DNA of 64,000 bases. Source: Akkermansia sp. (lineage in GTDB: Bacteria; Verrucomicrobiota; Verrucomicrobiia; Verrucomicrobiales; Akkermansiaceae). The translations under genes were made by a program, and so were the position numbers. This document shows, one piece after another, positions 28,611 through 39,300 of the stretch. Within the stretch, counting starts at the first letter, position 1; each line of letters begins with the position of its first letter. The DNA is taken from positions 1 through 64,000 of the forward strand of contig NZ_JAJBTT010000019.1 in the NCBI RefSeq assembly GCF_020860705.1, written 5' to 3'. A model generated the notes under the pieces. It did not search any database. It saw only the letters and a program-made list of their open reading frames with translations, and was not told where the DNA came from.

Positions 28611-28757
28611 GGAGCCCAATATGACAAAAAGCGTGAAGAATTCAGCATAAAGCTGAAGCTTTCACATTTTTTCGTTGCAAAGAAGGAATGTGAATCTTAG
28701 CGTGGACTAAACTTTTCCCGCATCCGCGCTGCAACTCCCCACACCCCGGACTGCCGT

Positions 28758-29489
28758 ATGAGCAATATTTCCTCCATCGCCACTTACCTTGCCCGCGTTT
28801 CCGGACAACTCCAGCCCATGCTGGAAAAAGTCCAGGGCATGGACCGCAGAACATTCCTGATGGAAGCGGCCGCCCTGCTGGCCCTGACCAGCTGCTCGGA
28901 CTCCTCCGGCAAGGCCGGAATGGCGCCCATGATCTCCTTCAAGCCCTCCGCCGTTCCCCTGGTGAAACGTTCCCCGCGGCAGCTGCTGGCGGAATGCAAT
29001 GTCCACCAGATGTTCATGCCCCGCTCTTCTCCTCTCCGCCAGCGCGCCTCCCGGATGAAGCCGCGCTTCATTACCATGCACAACACGGAGAACCCTTCTG
29101 CAGACGCCATGCAGCACGCCCGCGCCCTGAATAACGGCGCCCTGCGCTGCAACTGGCACTACACGGTGGACCCGTATGTGGCCATGCAGCACATTCCCCT
29201 GAATGAAACGGGCCGCCATGCGGACAGGGGCGGCCCCGGGGACATGTATTCCATCGGCATTGAAATGTGTGAAAAGCGCGGCCAGAGCATCGTCAAAACC
29301 TTTGACCGCGCCGCCAAGCTGGCCGCCTATAACATGTATGCCAACGACATTCCCCTGCGCAACGTCGTGCCGCATTACTACTGGACCGGCAAGCGCTGCC
29401 CGCACCTGCTGCTGGACAACGGCAAGCCCGGCTTCAAATGGTCCTGGTTCATCTCCCGCGTGGATTATTATTTCCGCTGCATCAGCTGA
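28758..29489 (+). CDS. N-acetylmuramoyl-L-alanine amidase (Amidase_2/PGRP fold), probable Tat lipoprotein
   Basis: Cleaves the bond between MurNAc and the stem peptide of peptidoglycan. The 243-residue frame has an unusual N terminus: 27 residues precede MDRRTFLMEAAALLALTSC, which combines a twin-arginine-like motif (DRRTFL) with a lipobox (LTSC, Cys46). An internal start at 28839 would give a normal Tat-lipoprotein signal and may be the true one. The catalytic domain has FITMHNTENPSADAMQHARA (zinc His), WHYTVDPY, GIEMCEKRG and VVPHYYWTGKRCPHLLL (further zinc ligands). Likely anchored in the envelope for wall turnover. Confidence 0.82.
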   Translation: MSNISSIATYLARVSGQLQPMLEKVQGMDRRTFLMEAAALLALTSCSDSSGKAGMAPMISFKPSAVPLVKRSPRQLLAECNVHQMFMPRSSPLRQRASRMKPRFITMHNTENPSADAMQHARALNNGALRCNWHYTVDPYVAMQHIPLNETGRHADRGGPGDMYSIGIEMCEKRGQSIVKTFDRAAKLAAYNMYANDIPLRNVVPHYYWTGKRCPHLLLDNGKPGFKWSWFISRVDYYFRCIS

Positions 29490-29500
29490 ACGCAATTTCC

Positions 29501-29544
29501 AGCTTCCTCCGGCATGGAGGTTGAGGATGCAGGGAAGCTTTTTT
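29501..29544 (+). terminator. Probable terminator of the amidase gene
   Basis: AGCTTCC (29501-29507) pairs with GGAAGCT (29533-29539), with an inner CCTCC/GGAGG hairpin, followed by a run of six T (29539-29544). It begins 11 bases after the stop codon. Confidence 0.6.
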
Positions 29545-30179
29545 CCGGAAGCGTTTTCCGCCTTTCTCTATCATGGGAACATGGAGGCAAGGCATATGGG
29601 ACCGTTATTCTCCCATGCCGTTTCACCTGTCCGGCCGTCTGCGGACGGAATATCATTTAGTCCCGGCATCAGGGAACTGGGTATTTTTATGCCATCTTCC
29701 CATCCCGGTACGGCAACAAAACGCCGGACTTTAAAACGGAACATCCTGCATGGCGGAAGGATTTCCATGAACGCCGCATCTTCCCGTCTCTTTGAAGGGC
29801 GCCCCGTCTCCGGACCTGTTCCTGCCGGAAGAATAGTGCGGAAGCCTGATGGGCAGCATGTCCTACCCCGTTCCTAAAAAAACGCGGAGAAGCATCTTCA
29901 TTTTTCTTCCTCAAAAGACGTGGCGTGACCGGAATCTCTCCAAGAGCCTCAATACCCAGCTATCTCCAAGGCTTCCGAAACAGGAAACCCGGTGCGGTCT
30001 TTCAAAGGATTTTTATCTTTTACGAAGTGAAGAAGGCCTTCCAGCAATCTTTCTGCCCGGTCCAACCGTCAGGACGCAAAACTCCGCAGCCGCCAGGTCC
30101 ACGCACAAACCTTGACAACTGCGGAGCTGCGCTTACACACACTTATTCATCCAACAAAAATCACTCAGCGGAACTTCCA
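29545..30179. other. Long gap with no recognisable gene
   Basis: About 635 bases between the amidase terminator and the gadB stop. Short open frames on both strands have no recognisable features, signal peptides or start context. I see no RNA gene, and no convincing terminator for gadB either. Confidence 0.5.
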
Positions 30180-31670
30180 TCAGGAGTGGTGGAAGGACGT
30201 GCCTTCTTCCGCAGTCATCGGAGAGGTGACCGGGTGTTTCTCGAAGAAGTCGATCATGCGCTTGAAGTCCTCCAGGAACAGATCAGCCAGATCCTTGGTG
30301 AAGCCCTGGCGGACCATGACGCGCATCACCACCGTATCCTGGCAATTTGCAGGGAGGGTGAAGGCGGGTACCTGCCAGCCGCGGGTTCTCAGCTTGTCCG
30401 AGAGGTCAAACAGGGTGTAATTCGTCTTGGCTCCGTCCTTGATGAAGAAGCAGGAAGCGGGAATGCCCTTTTCCGGATCACCCGTACAAATGAATTCGTA
30501 CGGTCCCAGTTTGGCAACCTCATCTGAAATGTACTTCGCCACTTCGTAGGCCTGGGTATGGATGTTGGTATATCCTTCCTTGCCCAGACGGATGAAGTCG
30601 TAGTACTGGCAGATGATCTGCCCGGCCGGCCGTGAGAAGTTAATGGCGAAGTTGGGAATTTCCCCGCCAAGATAATTGACATTGAAAATCAACCCTTCAG
30701 GCAGGTCGGAAATATCTCTCCACACCACCCAGCCCACACCGAGCGGAGCAAGACCGTACTTGTGGCCGGAAGCGCTGATGGATTTGACGCGGGGAATGCG
30801 GAAGTCAAAGACAACGTCCGGAGCGCAGAACGGAGCCAGGAAGCCACCGCTGGCGCCATCCACATGGATGTCAACGCTGACGCCGGTTCTTTCTTCATAA
30901 TCGTCCAGTGCCTTGGCGATTTCCGCCGGCAATTCATAAGCGCCCGTATAGGTTACGCCAAAAGTGGGAACCACGACGATGGTGTTTTCATCAACTTGCT
31001 GCAGCATGCTTTCCACGTCCATCTTCCATTTTCCGGGAGACATGGGAATTTCACGCATTTCAATGTCCCAGTAGCGGCAGAATTTGTGCCAGCAGATCTG
31101 GACGGGACCGCATACCAGGTTGGGCTTGTCAATGGGCTTGCCGGCGGCTTTCTGGCGGGCCCTCCAACGCCACAGGGCGGCCATCCCTCCAAGCATGCAG
31201 GCTTCACTGGAACCAATGGTGGAACAGCCGATAGGCTTTTCATCCTGGCTGGCGTTCCAAAGGTTGGCAATGATGGAAGCACAGCGCATTTCAATAGCGG
31301 CTGTCTGGGGATATTCATCCTTGTCGATCATATTCTTGTTAATGCTGATATTCATCAGCATCCTGACCTGCTTTTCATCCCACGTCTGGCAGAATGTGGC
31401 AAGGTTCTGGCGGGCATTGCCGTCCAGCATCAATTCATCTGACACCAATTGAAAGGCGTCTTCCGCACGCATGGCGTAATCCGGAAACTGGTCCTTGGGC
31501 AGGAGGTTGTCAGCTTCCGGAGAGCCGAAAATGGAATTTTCAGCACGGGCTGTATCGGGTTTTTGGTTTGGATCAAACATGACGGTATCTAATTGTTTCA
31601 TCGTTTCCGGGACGGCCTCGAGAGGCTGCCCGTATGAAGGATAGAAGCCCCCGTAAAAGAAAATGTTCAT
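30180..31670 (-). CDS. gadB: Glutamate decarboxylase
   Basis: PLP enzyme converting glutamate to GABA and CO2, consuming a proton, usually for acid resistance. The 496-residue sequence follows E. coli GadB closely: [83 protein letters not shown], and the PLP lysine in [15 protein letters not shown] (about residue 300). The C terminus SFHHS resembles the pH-responsive tail SFKHT of the E. coli enzyme. The start is uncertain: by alignment, ATG at 31601 (MKQLDTVMF) fits E. coli better than 31670 (MNIFFYGGF). No GadC antiporter is adjacent. Confidence 0.95.
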   Translation of the reverse strand: MNIFFYGGFYPSYGQPLEAVPETMKQLDTVMFDPNQKPDTARAENSIFGSPEADNLLPKDQFPDYAMRAEDAFQLVSDELMLDGNARQNLATFCQTWDEKQVRMLMNISINKNMIDKDEYPQTAAIEMRCASIIANLWNASQDEKPIGCSTIGSSEACMLGGMAALWRWRARQKAAGKPIDKPNLVCGPVQICWHKFCRYWDIEMREIPMSPGKWKMDVESMLQQVDENTIVVVPTFGVTYTGAYELPAEIAKALDDYEERTGVSVDIHVDGASGGFLAPFCAPDVVFDFRIPRVKSISASGHKYGLAPLGVGWVVWRDISDLPEGLIFNVNYLGGEIPNFAINFSRPAGQIICQYYDFIRLGKEGYTNIHTQAYEVAKYISDEVAKLGPYEFICTGDPEKGIPASCFFIKDGAKTNYTLFDLSDKLRTRGWQVPAFTLPANCQDTVVMRVMVRQGFTKDLADLFLEDFKRMIDFFEKHPVTSPMTAEEGTSFHHS

Positions 31671-32045
31671 ATTTCTATTGTCATTCCTCTTAAGATAACT
31701 TTTCTATAAAAATACAGGAACAAGTTTTATTTTATTATATACCCATCACTAAAAATCATTAAATTACAAAATTTGTTATATTTTATAATCTATCATCATA
31801 AAACACCCTATGTATGACACAGGTCATCTTCCGCCGGATAAGAGGACCGTACTTTTTCATCTTCAATGTACAACAGAGAAAATATGTTAGAAGGGTCTCA
31901 TGGAACAGCACGTCATCCATTGAGAAAAAATGAGCGTTCGGGACTCTTATCCTTTCCAGACGCCGAAGGCAGCGCGCACCCACCCGGGCGCCCGTGCGAA
32001 GCACGGCCCAGGTCTGGATTCACCAAAGAACCTTACCGCATACTA
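31671..32045. other. Divergent control region of gadB and the autotransporter
   Basis: These 375 bases are AT-rich next to gadB and GC-rich near the autotransporter. A short hairpin, CCGTGC-GAA-GCACGG (31992-32006), lies about 40 bases before the autotransporter ATG and could affect its translation. I found no convincing -35/-10 pair. Confidence 0.4.
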
Positions 32046-35000
32046 ATGAAACCAAAATTAGCAGTATCCGCCATCCTGTTCCTCATGGCCTCTTCCCTGG
32101 TACAAACGGGGGCAGCCCAGCAGAGTGAAGATCTTTACCAAGGCACCGTCACTGCCCGCCAGGAGACAGACGGAAGTATTACTTACAACCTGAAGGAGAA
32201 CCTGACCTTTGAAAACTTCATGACAAGTGACACTGTTTACGCAGGCAGCGTTTTCTTCAACCAGACCACGGCTCCTGGTACGGCCCCCAATACGTCCGTC
32301 ATGACGTTTACCGGCACGGGACTGTCCATGAGTTTTGAAAATTGTTCTTCCGTTCACAGCAACCGCTGGACCAACGACAATGAAGGCGGGGGCGCTATCC
32401 GCGCAGAAATGCTCGTCTTCACGGATATGGGGGATCTTTCCTTCAACGGCAGCAAGTCCATTGTCAATGCCGACACCAACGCCGGGGGGGCCGTGAACGT
32501 GCGTGGAGATGCAACCTTCTCCAACATGGGCAACATCTCCTTCACCAACAATGAACTGGGAGACAGCGACGCACAGGGACAGGCCCTCGGCGGCGCCCTG
32601 TTTGCGTGGGGAACGATCACCTTTGAGAATACCAAGTCCATCCTGTTCAGCGGGAACACCACCGGGCATTCTCCGACAGAGGCACACGCCAACATAGGCG
32701 GTGCCATCCACGCCGGAGCCTATGATTCCTCCACGGATATGGAGGACTACATTCCCGAGGGGGAAAACTCCGTCTCCTTCCAGAATATTGATGGTGACAT
32801 CGTCTTTGAAGACAATTCCGCGTGGATGGCCGGAGCTATTTACGCTTATGCAGGTACGGATAATGGCGAAGAAGGCACAGGAGGCGGAATGAAGATAGAC
32901 GGCGTCACCGGAAACGTCATTTTCAAAAACAACCGGGCGGACGCCAGGGATAAGACCTCCGACTGGAACGGCAACTTCGGCGCCGTTTACAGTGGACAGG
33001 ACCTGGATATCTCCAACGTGGGGGGAGACCTGCGCTTTGAAGGCAATTACGCCAGCAACAGCGCCGGGGCGTTCGGCATCAGCGGAAGCCTCAATCTCGA
33101 CAATATCGGCTCCATCACCTTCATCAACAACCACGCGGATGGTTCCTACGGCGTGAGCTGGGTTACCGGGGACTGGAACGTCTCCCATACGGGAGATATC
33201 TCCATTTCCGGAAACAGTGCGGACAATTACTACGGCGCCATGTCGGTGGATGGAAATACCTCATTCACCCGAACCGGAAACATCACCCTGGATAATAACA
33301 CGGCAGGTAATTATTACGGCGTGGGATTCCTCCGCAAAAACCTCACCTTTGCCTATACGGGAGACATTTCCATTTCCGGCAATAAATCCATAGGTTACGG
33401 ATACGGGGCCCTTCGGGTGGACGGGAAAACGTCTTTCGTCAATACCGGGAAGGTCACGATCTCCGGCAACTCGGCCCAAAGTGACGTAGGAGCGCTTCAG
33501 GCAGCCAACGGACTGGAATTCATCAATAACCGCGGCGGCGTGCTCATTGAAAACAACTCCGTGGGCGGCGAGGCTGGAGCCATGCTCCTTTATTACGGGA
33601 ACGCCATCTTCTCCGCGGACCAGGGAGACATCATCGTGAAAGGCAACACGGAAAAACGCGGAGGGGACAATCCCATCCTGAACTCCCTGCTCTTCGGAAC
33701 CAACGGAAGCCTTTCCATGAACAGCGTGGCACTCCGCGCCCAGGAAGGACGTACGGTCACCTTCTATGACCCCTTCCGCAATGGAGGAGACGGAGCGGAG
33801 TACGACAACATCGCCTATGACTTCAACAAGTCCGAAGGGGTGGATACGGCACCCTATAACGGGGAGACTCCGGCATTCACCGGAACCATCCGCTTCTCCG
33901 GAGCGGAGGCGGACAGGCTGATCACCCAGGCAGCAGGCGAGTCGGAGGTCGACTGGCAGAACCGGCTGGCGGAATCCAAGTACTTCAATGTCTCCGGGAA
34001 AACCACGCTGTACGACGGCACCCTGATTCTGGAAGACGGCGTTACGTACGGCAGCAGCGATCTGGCCAAGGATTCCTCCTTCACCATCAACAAGGGCGTT
34101 CTGGAGATCACGGGCAACAGCTCCGTGAACAGCAAGGCCATCGCCTTTGCAGAGGGAGTTACCCTGAGGGCCGGCCGCGGCGCGACCTTCCGCGGTGATA
34201 CGATCGATTTCAGCAAGGGCGTCATCTTTGACCTGCGCCCCTTCATGGATGATTACAGCTCCGGCCTGCACATTGAACAGGCCAATTCCCACACAGTCGG
34301 CGGCCTGATGGGCGTGGCGGACACCATGGACGACTACGCCCACAACCGCTGGGCAACCCAGCAGAAATTCCTGGCGCTTTCCTATACTGAAGGCACCCAA
34401 GGCAGCAGAGAGGGCGATTTCGATGACATTTATTCCACTACCACCGGGACGAATGTGGTCGATTCCCCCTATGCGTATTCAGGCTACTGGACCAAGGAAT
34501 GGGTAGACACGGACGGAGACGGCACTGGCGACCAGCTGTACGCCGTCTGGAACCCCACCGGCGGCATTGAAGACATTCTGCCGGAACTGGCCGGCGCAGA
34601 CATAGGCAACTCCATGTGGAGCTCCGCTTCCAACATGAAGTCCGTCTCCAACGCAGCTTTGGGCAAAGTGGGCATCACCCGCTTCCTGCTGGGGCCAAAA
34701 AACAACTTCTGGGTCAACGGCCTGGGGGACTTCACCTACCACGCCACCAGAAACGGCATTGACGGCTACGACTACAACGGCGGCGGCTATGCCGTGGGCG
34801 CCGACCGCAGATTCACGCCGAACACTATCCTGGGCGCCGCCTTCGGCAACCTGTATGGCAAGAACAAGAGCCGCACCTGGATCAGCGAAGTGGACCAGAC
34901 GTCCTACGTGGCCCTGCTCTACGGAGCATGGAGAAGGCAGATGTCTCCCGTCAACATGCTGAACATCCAAGGAACCCTGGGCTACGGCTGGACGCGCAAC

Positions 35001-35528
35001 AAGCTGGATTCCTACTACGCCGGAGGCTCGTCCAACGGCAAATGGGAGAACAGGATGGGCTTCGCCACCCTGCAAGCCACCTGGGACCACAATCTGAACA
35101 AGGGATGGACACTGTCCCCGTTCCTGGGCATCGAATACACCCAGGTGAACCAGAATTCCTTCACGGAAACGGGATATGATCCCCGCCACTTCGACAGGGG
35201 AGACCTGAAGAACCTCAGCCTTCCCGTGGGCGTGGGAATCAGCAAGTCCCTGCAATTCGGCAACGGAGTCCTGTGGGTGAACAGCCTGGCCGTCAGCTAT
35301 GTTCCCGACGTCGTCCGCGACAACCCGGAAACCCGCGCCAGACGCCTGATGAACGACTTCTCCTGGACCGCCAGGGGATCCCGTCCGGACCGCAACGCCG
35401 TACGCGTCAACTACAACAGCACCGTCGTCATCAACCCCAAATGGACGGCCTACGCCGGCTATGAATTTGAAGGCAGAAGCAAGTCAACCTACCACCGGGT
35501 CAACGCCGGGGTAAGCTACGCCTTCTAA
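32046..35528 (+). CDS. Autotransporter with Pmp-like passenger and C-terminal beta-barrel
   Basis: The ATG at 32046 gives a signal peptide (MKPKLAVSAILFLMASSLV, cleaved near GAAQQ); 60 upstream in-frame residues are non-signal-like and rejected. The passenger (about residues 40-800) carries many repeats with GGA(I/V/L) and FxxN or F.NN motifs, such as GGGAIRAE, GGAVNVRG, GGALFAWG, GGAIHAG, FINNHADG and FINNRGG, like chlamydial polymorphic membrane proteins, which fold as a beta-helix. The last 300 or so residues are the autotransporter barrel (NNFWVNGLGDFTYHATRNG, then AVGADRRFTPNTILGAAFG) and end in VNAGVSYAF with terminal Phe. Type V secretion places the passenger on the surface. Probable adhesin. 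1160 residues. Confidence 0.92.
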   Translation: MKPKLAVSAILFLMASSLVQTGAAQQSEDLYQGTVTARQETDGSITYNLKENLTFENFMTSDTVYAGSVFFNQTTAPGTAPNTSVMTFTGTGLSMSFENCSSVHSNRWTNDNEGGGAIRAEMLVFTDMGDLSFNGSKSIVNADTNAGGAVNVRGDATFSNMGNISFTNNELGDSDAQGQALGGALFAWGTITFENTKSILFSGNTTGHSPTEAHANIGGAIHAGAYDSSTDMEDYIPEGENSVSFQNIDGDIVFEDNSAWMAGAIYAYAGTDNGEEGTGGGMKIDGVTGNVIFKNNRADARDKTSDWNGNFGAVYSGQDLDISNVGGDLRFEGNYASNSAGAFGISGSLNLDNIGSITFINNHADGSYGVSWVTGDWNVSHTGDISISGNSADNYYGAMSVDGNTSFTRTGNITLDNNTAGNYYGVGFLRKNLTFAYTGDISISGNKSIGYGYGALRVDGKTSFVNTGKVTISGNSAQSDVGALQAANGLEFINNRGGVLIENNSVGGEAGAMLLYYGNAIFSADQGDIIVKGNTEKRGGDNPILNSLLFGTNGSLSMNSVALRAQEGRTVTFYDPFRNGGDGAEYDNIAYDFNKSEGVDTAPYNGETPAFTGTIRFSGAEADRLITQAAGESEVDWQNRLAESKYFNVSGKTTLYDGTLILEDGVTYGSSDLAKDSSFTINKGVLEITGNSSVNSKAIAFAEGVTLRAGRGATFRGDTIDFSKGVIFDLRPFMDDYSSGLHIEQANSHTVGGLMGVADTMDDYAHNRWATQQKFLALSYTEGTQGSREGDFDDIYSTTTGTNVVDSPYAYSGYWTKEWVDTDGDGTGDQLYAVWNPTGGIEDILPELAGADIGNSMWSSASNMKSVSNAALGKVGITRFLLGPKNNFWVNGLGDFTYHATRNGIDGYDYNGGGYAVGADRRFTPNTILGAAFGNLYGKNKSRTWISEVDQTSYVALLYGAWRRQMSPVNMLNIQGTLGYGWTRNKLDSYYAGGSSNGKWENRMGFATLQATWDHNLNKGWTLSPFLGIEYTQVNQNSFTETGYDPRHFDRGDLKNLSLPVGVGISKSLQFGNGVLWVNSLAVSYVPDVVRDNPETRARRLMNDFSWTARGSRPDRNAVRVNYNSTVVINPKWTAYAGYEFEGRSKSTYHRVNAGVSYAF

Positions 35529-35531
35529 GTC

Positions 35532-35574
35532 GCGCATCGCGGCAGCGGGGCGGCTCCGTCCCGCTGCCATGCGC
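35532..35574 (+). terminator. Hairpin after the autotransporter gene (no T-tract)
   Basis: GGCAGCGGG (35541-35549) pairs with CCCGCTGCC (35560-35568), and an outer GCGCAT/ATGCGC pair (35532-35537 and 35569-35574) extends the stem. Without a T-run it may protect the 3' end or act with Rho rather than terminate alone. Confidence 0.5.
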
Positions 35575-35749
35575 CCCCTACCCAGCCAACGGTCTGCATT
35601 CTTCCCGGATTGCAGGCTGTTTGTTTTTCCGGAAGGGATGCATCAACAGGAAGGAAAACGCACGGCAGACCATTCCGTCAGGAACAACTAAAAACATGGT
35701 TCTGCCGGTTTTATTTCCGGCCATCTTCAATGAAAAACCCGCCGTGAAA

Positions 35750-36301
35750 TTATTTGCCAGGAGTTTCACTCATGTACAGCACATGAGGATACAGAACAGA
35801 ATCCGGAGCAACCTTGGGATGGTTGAATTCCCCCCTCTTCTTCATTCCGGCACGCCGCATCACGACCTGTGAAGGAAGGTTCACGCAGGCAGTGAAGGAA
35901 TACACCCGGTCAAAGCCCAGCCGGGAAAAGCCGTGTTCCAGGCATGCCACTGCCCCTTCCGTAGCGTAACCGTGTCCCCAGGCTTCCGGAACAAGACGCC
36001 AGCCTATTTCCACGCAGGGCGTGAAGTCCGCTTCAAAGTCCGCCCAGTGAAACCCCATAAGGCCGATCAGGCCGCCGGAGGCTTTACTTTCCACCGCGTA
36101 AAGACCATAACCCTTTTCATCCAGTTCCGCCCTCATGCGGTTCCACATGGAGCGGGATTCCTCCTCCGTCATGACGGCGGGAAAGAAGCGCATCACCCGG
36201 GGATGGGCGTTCATAGCCGCAAAAAAGGGCCAGTCCTTTTCTTCCCATGCCCGGAACACCAGGCGTTCCGATTCCGGCAGAAGCAGTTTCCCTCCCGGCA
36301 T
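35750..36301 (-). CDS. GNAT acetyltransferase, RimJ/RimL-like
   Basis: This 183-residue protein starts at 36301 (MPGGKLLLPESERLVFRAWEEKDWP). It has the N-terminal LxLR-like strand and charged loop of RimJ/RimL-type N-acetyltransferases, LIGLMGFHWADF (strand 4) and the acetyl-CoA pyrophosphate loop in EIGWRLVPEAWGHGYATEGA (R-x-x-[A/G]-x-G-x-[A/G] variant). The substrate is unknown; N-terminal alanine of a protein or a small amine are the usual options. It begins four bases after the dnaE stop, so it is the last gene of the pyrD-dnaE-GNAT operon. Confidence 0.85.
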   Translation of the reverse strand: MPGGKLLLPESERLVFRAWEEKDWPFFAAMNAHPRVMRFFPAVMTEEESRSMWNRMRAELDEKGYGLYAVESKASGGLIGLMGFHWADFEADFTPCVEIGWRLVPEAWGHGYATEGAVACLEHGFSRLGFDRVYSFTACVNLPSQVVMRRAGMKKRGEFNHPKVAPDSVLYPHVLYMSETPGK

Positions 36302-36305
36302 GGCG

Positions 36306-39300
36306 CTAGTTGTACATGGAGAGTTCCGTTTCCAGCTCTTCACAGCGGTTGACGCGGAACCGTTCGTCCAGCTCCAGGATTTGACTGTGCCCCAGGCTGT
36401 CCTTGATCGTGAGGTTGACTCTGGACCGGCCGGGGTACCTTTTCAGGATGTCCCGTATCTGTTCCAGATTCTTTCTCGTATGGCGCAGGGGGCTGACGAT
36501 GATGTTCAGGGGGCCCTGTTCCCCGGCTCTGGATTTGCGCTTTTTACCGCCCAGCGGATCCACGCTCTGCGCGGCTACGCTCTTGGCGGAAGTGCGGTCA
36601 TCCTCCCGGATGTTGGCACGCACGGAGACGAAAACGCCCGGTTCCAGGCCTCCTTCCATTTCCAGGGCCTTTTCATACACGTCCGACCACAGCAGCACTT
36701 CAATGCTGCCGGTGAAGTCTTCCAGCGTCAGGATGGCGAATTTCCTGCCGGCCTTGCTGATCTTGGGGATGACGGAACGCACCATGCCGGCAATCTGGTG
36801 CTTCTGTTTGAGCTCATGCGGTTCCAGCGTGTCAATGAGGCCGATGCGGGTATATTTTTCCGCATCAATGACGCCGCGCATGGAGTCCAGGGGGTGCCCG
36901 CAGAAGTAGGCGCCCAGCAAGTCCTTTTCATCCCCCATGCGCTGATCCTTGGACCATTCCGGAACAGGGGACTCATCCTTCACCCTCGGGGCTTCAAACG
37001 TCATGTCAAACAGGGCTCCCTGCCCCAGCGCCTTATCCTTGTGCACCTGGGAGGCGCCGCTGAGGGCCAGGTCCACGCGCTCAAACATGGCGCAGCGCGG
37101 TTCCAGCGTCCAGTCCAGCGCTCCCGCGCGGATCAGGGATTCCAGAATCTTCTTGTTGACGGATTTGGAATCCAGCCTGTTGCAGATATCTTCCATGCTG
37201 GAGAATTCCCCGTTCCTTTCCCGTTCTTCCAGAAGAATCTGCATGGCTCCTTCCCCCACATTCTTAATGGCCGCCAGTCCGTACCGGACGGCCAGCTTGC
37301 CGGAAGGAGTTTTCTCAGGAGTGAACTTGAGCATGGATTTGTTCACGTTGGGAGGCAGGATTTCAATGCCCATGCGGTTGGCTTCCTGGATGAACACGCC
37401 GATTTTATCGTTGTTCGCTTCGTTGGACATCAGGCCGCAGAGGAATTCCACGGGAAAGTGGGCCTTGAGGTAAGCCGTCCAGTAGGAAATATGGCCGTAA
37501 CAGGCGGAGTGGGACTTGTTGAAGCCGTACCCGGCGAATTTTTCAATCTTGTCGAAAATGGCCGTGGCCGTCTTTTCATCAATCTGGTTGGTCTTCCAGC
37601 ACCCCTCCACAAAGTGGGCCTTTTCCTTGGCCATTTTTGCGGGGTCTTTCTTACCCATGGCGCGCCGCAGCAGGTCGGCCCCGCCGAGCGTATAGCCCGC
37701 CAGCAGTTTGGCCGCCGCCTGAACCTGTTCCTGATAGATCATCACGCCGTAGGTTTCTCCGCTGACCTGTTCCAGCAGCGGATGCTCATACACCACCTGG
37801 CGCAGCCCCTTCTTGACCTCGATCATTTCATCCATGAACTGCATGGCTCCCGGACGGTAAAGGGCCAGCAAGTCAATGATGTCTTCAATTTTCTGAATCC
37901 CGTAACGCCGGCAGGTATCCACCATACCACCGGATTCCAGCTGGAACACGCCCATCGTGTCCCCCCTGTTCAGCAGGTCCAGCGTTTCCCGGTCATCCAG
38001 GGGAACGGAGTCCAGCTTGAAGTCCGGCACGCGCCAGCGGGCGTATTCCTCCGCATCATGCATGACGGTAAGGGTTTTCAGCCCCAGGAAGTCCATCTTC
38101 AAGAGACCCACTTCATAAATCGCGCTCATGTCGCACTGGGCGACAACGGCAGCATGCGGGTCGGAAAGATCGTCACGGGTTAGAGCGACATGTTCGTCCA
38201 GGGGACGGTCACCAATCACGACGCCCGCCGCGTGCACGCCCACGTTGCGGATCAGCCCTTCCAGGCGCGTGGCGTAACCCCAGAGTTCCGCGTATCCTTC
38301 ATCGGAGGCGATCAGCTCCCTCAGTTCCTCATTGCTCTTGTAGCTGGACTGGAGAGTTACCTTGGGGCCGGTTTCAATCAGCTTGGAGATGCGGTCGCCA
38401 TCCGCATAGGACATGTCCATCACGCGGGCCACGTCCCTGAGCACGGACTTGGCGCCCATGGTGCCGTACGTGATAATGTGGGACACGGCACGCTCCCCGT
38501 ATTTCTGCCGCACGTAGTCAATGACCTCCGGGCGGCGCGTCTGGCAGAAGTCAATGTCGATATCCGGAGGGCTGACGCGCTCCGGGTTGAGGAAACGTTC
38601 AAAGATCAGCCCGAACCGCAGGGGATCGATGTTCGTGATCTTCATGGCATACGCCACCAGGGAGCCGGCGGCGGAACCGCGGCCGGGCCCTACGGGAATG
38701 TCATGATCCTTCGCCCAGTTGATGAAGTCCGCCGTAATCAGGAAGTAGGAGGGGAACTTCAACTGGTTGATAATCCCCAGCTCATAATCCAGACGGTCGC
38801 GGAGCTCCTTATCCGTGGCCACGCGTTCCTTGCCGTACCTCTCCTCCAGGCCTTCATAGCACACCCTGCGCAGGTATTCCTCACGCGTAGAGCCGTCCGG
38901 AGTGCCGAATTCCGGGTACTTTTCCGTACTGGCGGAGTCCAGCTTGATGGTGACGTTGCACCGTTCCGCAATTTTCAGCGTGTTTCCCACCGCATCCGGA
39001 TAGTCCTGGAACACCTCCCGCATCTCCTCCGGAGATTTCAGGTAGACTTCCGTGGAGTAGCGCATGCGCTTGGGGGAAGCCAGCTTCTCGTTGGTGCCGA
39101 TGCAGATCAGCACGTCGTGCATGTCGTGATCCTCTTTCCTGAGGAAGTGCACGTCATTGGTAGCCACGATGGGGGTATTGGTCTTGCGGGCGATGCGCAC
39201 CAGCTCCGGCAGGCATTTTTTCTGTTCTTCCATGCCATGGTCCTGAAGCTCCACAAAAACATTCCCCTCCCCGAAGGTATCCTTCAGCGCCAGCAGGGCC

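Noticed and set aside
28640-28675. Small hairpin AAAGCT-GA-AGCTTT followed by ATTTTTT as a manA terminator
   Set aside because: The stem is short and AT-rich with a two-base loop that cannot close properly; not strong enough to call.
29545-30179. Small genes in the gap before gadB
   Set aside because: Open frames of 60-90 codons on both strands overlap one another, lack signal peptides, motifs and start context, and none looks like protein-coding sequence.
31836-31952. Inverted repeat GGATAAGAG / CTCTTATCC in the gadB-autotransporter spacer
   Set aside because: Nine-base arms almost 100 bases apart are expected by chance at appreciable frequency in a region of this size.
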